Shown: positions 61,131-64,000 of the stretch, piece by piece
How positions within the stretch are numbered: the first letter of the stretch is position 1
How the letters are laid out: each line of letters opens with the position of its first letter
Assembly: GCA_963576735.1 (NCBI GenBank)
Contig: OY755175.1
Location: 18,244,401 to 18,308,400, forward strand
Source of the DNA: Bedellia somnulentella
Taxonomy: Eukaryota > Arthropoda > Insecta > Lepidoptera > Bedelliidae
Direction: 5' to 3'
DNA length: 64,000 nt
Translations under genes and position numbers: made by a program
Notes under the pieces: model-generated
The model's database searches: none
The model's input: only the letters and a program-made list of their open reading frames with translations
What the model was told of the DNA's origin: nothing

Positions 61131-61542
61131 CAAAAGTAACATGATACATCCAAAACGCAGAGAGAATTTGTAGTTTGATTAATAGTCCGCCATGAATGTC
61201 CGACTGACAGACATCTGTGACGTAAATCAAATTACACGCCCATTGATTCCTGACGAGGAAATATGAGATATGACTCGCAAAAATGAACATTCCGCGCCAT
61301 TCTGTCCGAACTTTGTTTCTTTCTTCCAAATATTTGCTTTTTGTTTATTTTTAGCGTATTTATCTAAGATATAGATCCTTCGATGAGATTGGAAATATGT
61401 GAAACACGAACAAATATATTATTTGCTCTATATAAAAATACGGGAGGGTATTTGGATGTTGTCAGAGATCAATCATTAAATATTTTTAAAAAAACCATTC
61501 ACTTAACTGAATATTAACCTTTAATAAAAGGAAACCACCGAA

Positions 61543-61758
61543 TTAAATAAATATATTTCTTATATGAATATTTCTCTTTTCATTACTAATACTAAGATTA
61601 CCATCCAAATCATGAGCAATATCGTTGTGAAAAGTCCAATAAAATCCTTTCCACATGTAGTGAGGGTAGGCCGTCATTTTCCTCGCATCCATTGTGCCCA
61701 TTAGCACATTCGTCACGGGGCGCAAATTGTGCCGGTGACTGATCGATCGATGGCCCAT
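61543..61758 (-). other. Open stretch, possible exon or pseudo-exon
   Basis: 71-codon minus frame; the first 45 codons ([51 protein letters not shown]) look protein-like in composition and in GC content. I recognise no family. It lies upstream of the visible pseudouridine synthase exons, but no matching donor in phase 0 was found. Confidence 0.3.
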
Positions 61759-63970
61759 ATTGACGTAGGACTAAACATTATTCCCGATCATTTTAGTTCT
61801 GACCCCAACCTATTTGTTTGAGCTTACACTGGATAGGGTATCTTAAAAATGATATTTCTGTAAGTATGATGATTGAGCGGACGAAGTTGTGAGCAAATGG
61901 CTAAAAGCCCAGACTGTCGCTGATTTTCAGGAACAACGTTCCGCCTAGTAGAAGATAGAACTGGAAGATTGTGCTTTAGAGTTAAACTTTAATATTTGCA
62001 TTTTAGAGAGACCCTAAGTAAATGACTAAATACATTTATATTTATTCTATGGTCTCGGTTTTAATTTAAAAGCTGCTTTATTTAATTCATTCCCACGTCC
62101 ATGGCAGACGCGCTGATGGATGCCGTATTCATCCCGAACCTAAAATCGAGCGTCGACATCAATCACAACTAGCTCTAACTGACTGAGTTCTACTTTCCTG
62201 GTAACTACTCGGAGTTTGGGAAATATGACGTGTCGGGTCCGTGTTTTTGAGCTGGAAAAGTTATTTGTTTTATCAACGTGGATGGGACTTTATTTGTGTA
62301 GAGTAAGTTAGTATTTTTAGTTTTTAATAATGTGAATTAAACGGAATTGAAACGAGGGTATCCTATCTTTCATTGATAGATAGAAAACTGCATTATTGAA
62401 TAATGATGAGTTGTCAAGAGTTCAGTATATTACATAATGGTAGATGCTAATTACGTTTGATATTCATAATGCTATAAAAATATAACTACATTTTTTACTA
62501 TTTCTAGATATTCAGAAATCAAATATCTCAGTCAGACACTTATGTGGCTGCACATATTTCTGATAGCTCGTATTTCTTTTGATATGCGAACAGGAAATTT
62601 TATTCTATGCAATAACAAATAGAATGATTTCTTTGAAGAACACAATATGCTAACGTATTTTCTTACAAAGAAATCGCATTCGAAGCAGAAACTTCGAAAG
62701 GAATAGCAGAAACAAAACTAAATAGGAAAAATATGAAAGAGTTCTCCTTACAACTCTCGAGAGTGTCTACGAGCGATCGATACACTACGCCGTAGTAGCA
62801 GCAAACTACTCAACATTTACTACGAATCTCGTAGCACGGCTTCCGAGTATTATTGCTAAGCCTTGTTTTCTAATTATGATATATTTCCAGGAACAAGATT
62901 TTAATAACGTTACCTATGAGATATTTAATTATTAATATTAAATTTAATATTTTGAAATCAACATTATTGCTTCAGTAAATGAGAAATAACATTAAATAAA
63001 ATATTTTGAATTCTCAGTATACATAGTCAGTAGCCAACCAGCCTGCCTTTAATCAATTAATGATTATAAGTCATAATTGCAAGTAGCAGCAATAGTAAAA
63101 TTGCGAGATTATAAGCCATACTAGTAGAAATATTTTGTACGCTATTCACTACCAAGAATATACAGAAGGGTTATTTTCCTTAATCTCTAATTATGACAAA
63201 TCATACCAAAACAATATATCACTTTTCACCTAACCGACGCTACATCATTTCATCTGCTTCCATACGTATTCTCTCGAATTCCTGTACAAAAGCTGTAAGT
63301 CCATTTGTTAATACGTCGATAAACCAGTAGTAATAAATTGTAACGAGGAAACCATACGATGGAGATTCGCTAAATACCGTTTGATCTTTCCCTCTCCCGA
63401 TAACAGCTGATAGATAAACGGTGGAGCGAATTTTATTGAAACCGAATGATTGATTAACTTGTCTGTATACTTGTACGAATTGCGATTGTTTGATGTGTGT
63501 TTTATATTAGGCCTTTGGGTTTCGTTAATATAAATTAATGTGTTAGAGGGTGATGGGGGTCTTTTGAAAGTCATTGAACGTCTGGCATTTGATGCACAGT
63601 TGTAATAACACAGTCATGCCCAGTTTAGTACATTGTACGAAATCAATAGGTATCCATACGTGAAATTGGTTCAGTGGGATGACAATAAACTGAGAACATT
63701 GTTACCATAGTATCATAGAGACTTTTGTTACAAATCAGATGGAATTCCAAAGAAAAATACATATACACGAAAAATACAATTATATGTTTTGGGGGTTTAG
63801 TGGGGATTTAGTGCCTTCATTCTAATTATAAGAAAAATATATATTAAACACTTACTTCGGATTTGTTCTTAACATTTTTGCTTTCATATTAGTAAAGGAG
63901 GAAATCTTTTAATACTACTTTATGTTTAGATAACAATATCAGCTTCTTAAACATTCTGTGATTAAACATT
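61759..63970. other. Non-coding stretch
   Basis: No gene recognised. 62670-62830 has clustered CTACGA/TCGTAG motifs (CTACGCCGTAGTAGCAGC, CTACGAATCTCGTAGC) like those at 45415-45500, possibly another diverged repeat. Confidence 0.4.
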
Positions 63971-63972
63971 CG

Positions 63973-64000
63973 ACGTGATAGCTCAATGGGTAGAACACCG
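63973..64000 (+). repeat. tRNA-like start cut by the window end
   Basis: GACGTGATAGCTCAATGGGT followed by AGAACACCG resembles the acceptor strand and A-box/D-arm of the Rep-E tRNA-like sequence (GACACGGTAGCTCAATTGGT). The rest is outside the window, so tRNA gene versus repeat cannot be decided; a similar scrap (GACGTGATAGCTCAGT) lies at 45124. Confidence 0.45.

Overview
The window is insect genomic DNA, very probably from a moth or butterfly (Lepidoptera). It is AT-rich, has long introns with GT-AG splice sites, and is crowded with short dispersed repeats, many of which end in a (TATG)n or TATGTTATG tail. It also holds non-LTR retrotransposon debris and palindromic MITE-like elements. The Lepidoptera assignment is inference from repeat style; I cannot name a species.

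Main host gene: the minus strand from 57184 down to 23523 carries twelve constitutive-pattern exons plus one alternative exon of an RluA-family RNA pseudouridine synthase, the RPUSD2 / RluA-2 orthologue. I assembled it from splice sites and reading phase. Any transcript using exactly one of two duplicated 88-bp exons (39250-39337 or 37641-37728) gives 1584 nt, or 527 residues plus stop, with every junction in phase. The first coding exon with the start Met was not found and must lie above 57184 or outside the window. Exons cover the S4-like N-terminal module, the HRLD catalytic motif, the [10 protein letters not shown] motif, a low-complexity Ser/Pro linker and the conserved CxxC-containing C-terminus.

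Left part (1-19141), mostly mobile elements: a Ty3/gypsy integrase fragment (2-742); a TIR-bounded element with a small spliced, now damaged, gene (about 4703-6475) that itself contains a nested MITE; several dispersed repeats; a palindromic MITE (15951-16127); and a two-level nest of non-LTR retrotransposons at 16366-19141. In that nest a reverse-transcriptase fragment landed in frame inside an RNase H element, making one 782-codon chimeric reading frame. Both target-site duplications can be read.

19142-23522 contains no recognised gene and probably includes the 3' UTR of the pseudouridine synthase. 23598-57097 is intron sequence of that gene, into which at least five repeat families (called Rep-A to Rep-E here), LINE 3' ends, a 7-unit 115-bp tandem array and an RTE-clade LINE fragment were inserted. 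57185-64000 holds more Rep-A copies and two unassigned open stretches, and ends inside a tRNA-like sequence cut by the window edge.

The most interesting observation is the duplicated-exon pair. Its frame logic (both exons together give an immediate stop, skipping both gives a frameshift) is the signature of mutually exclusive splicing in the catalytic domain of an RNA-modifying enzyme.
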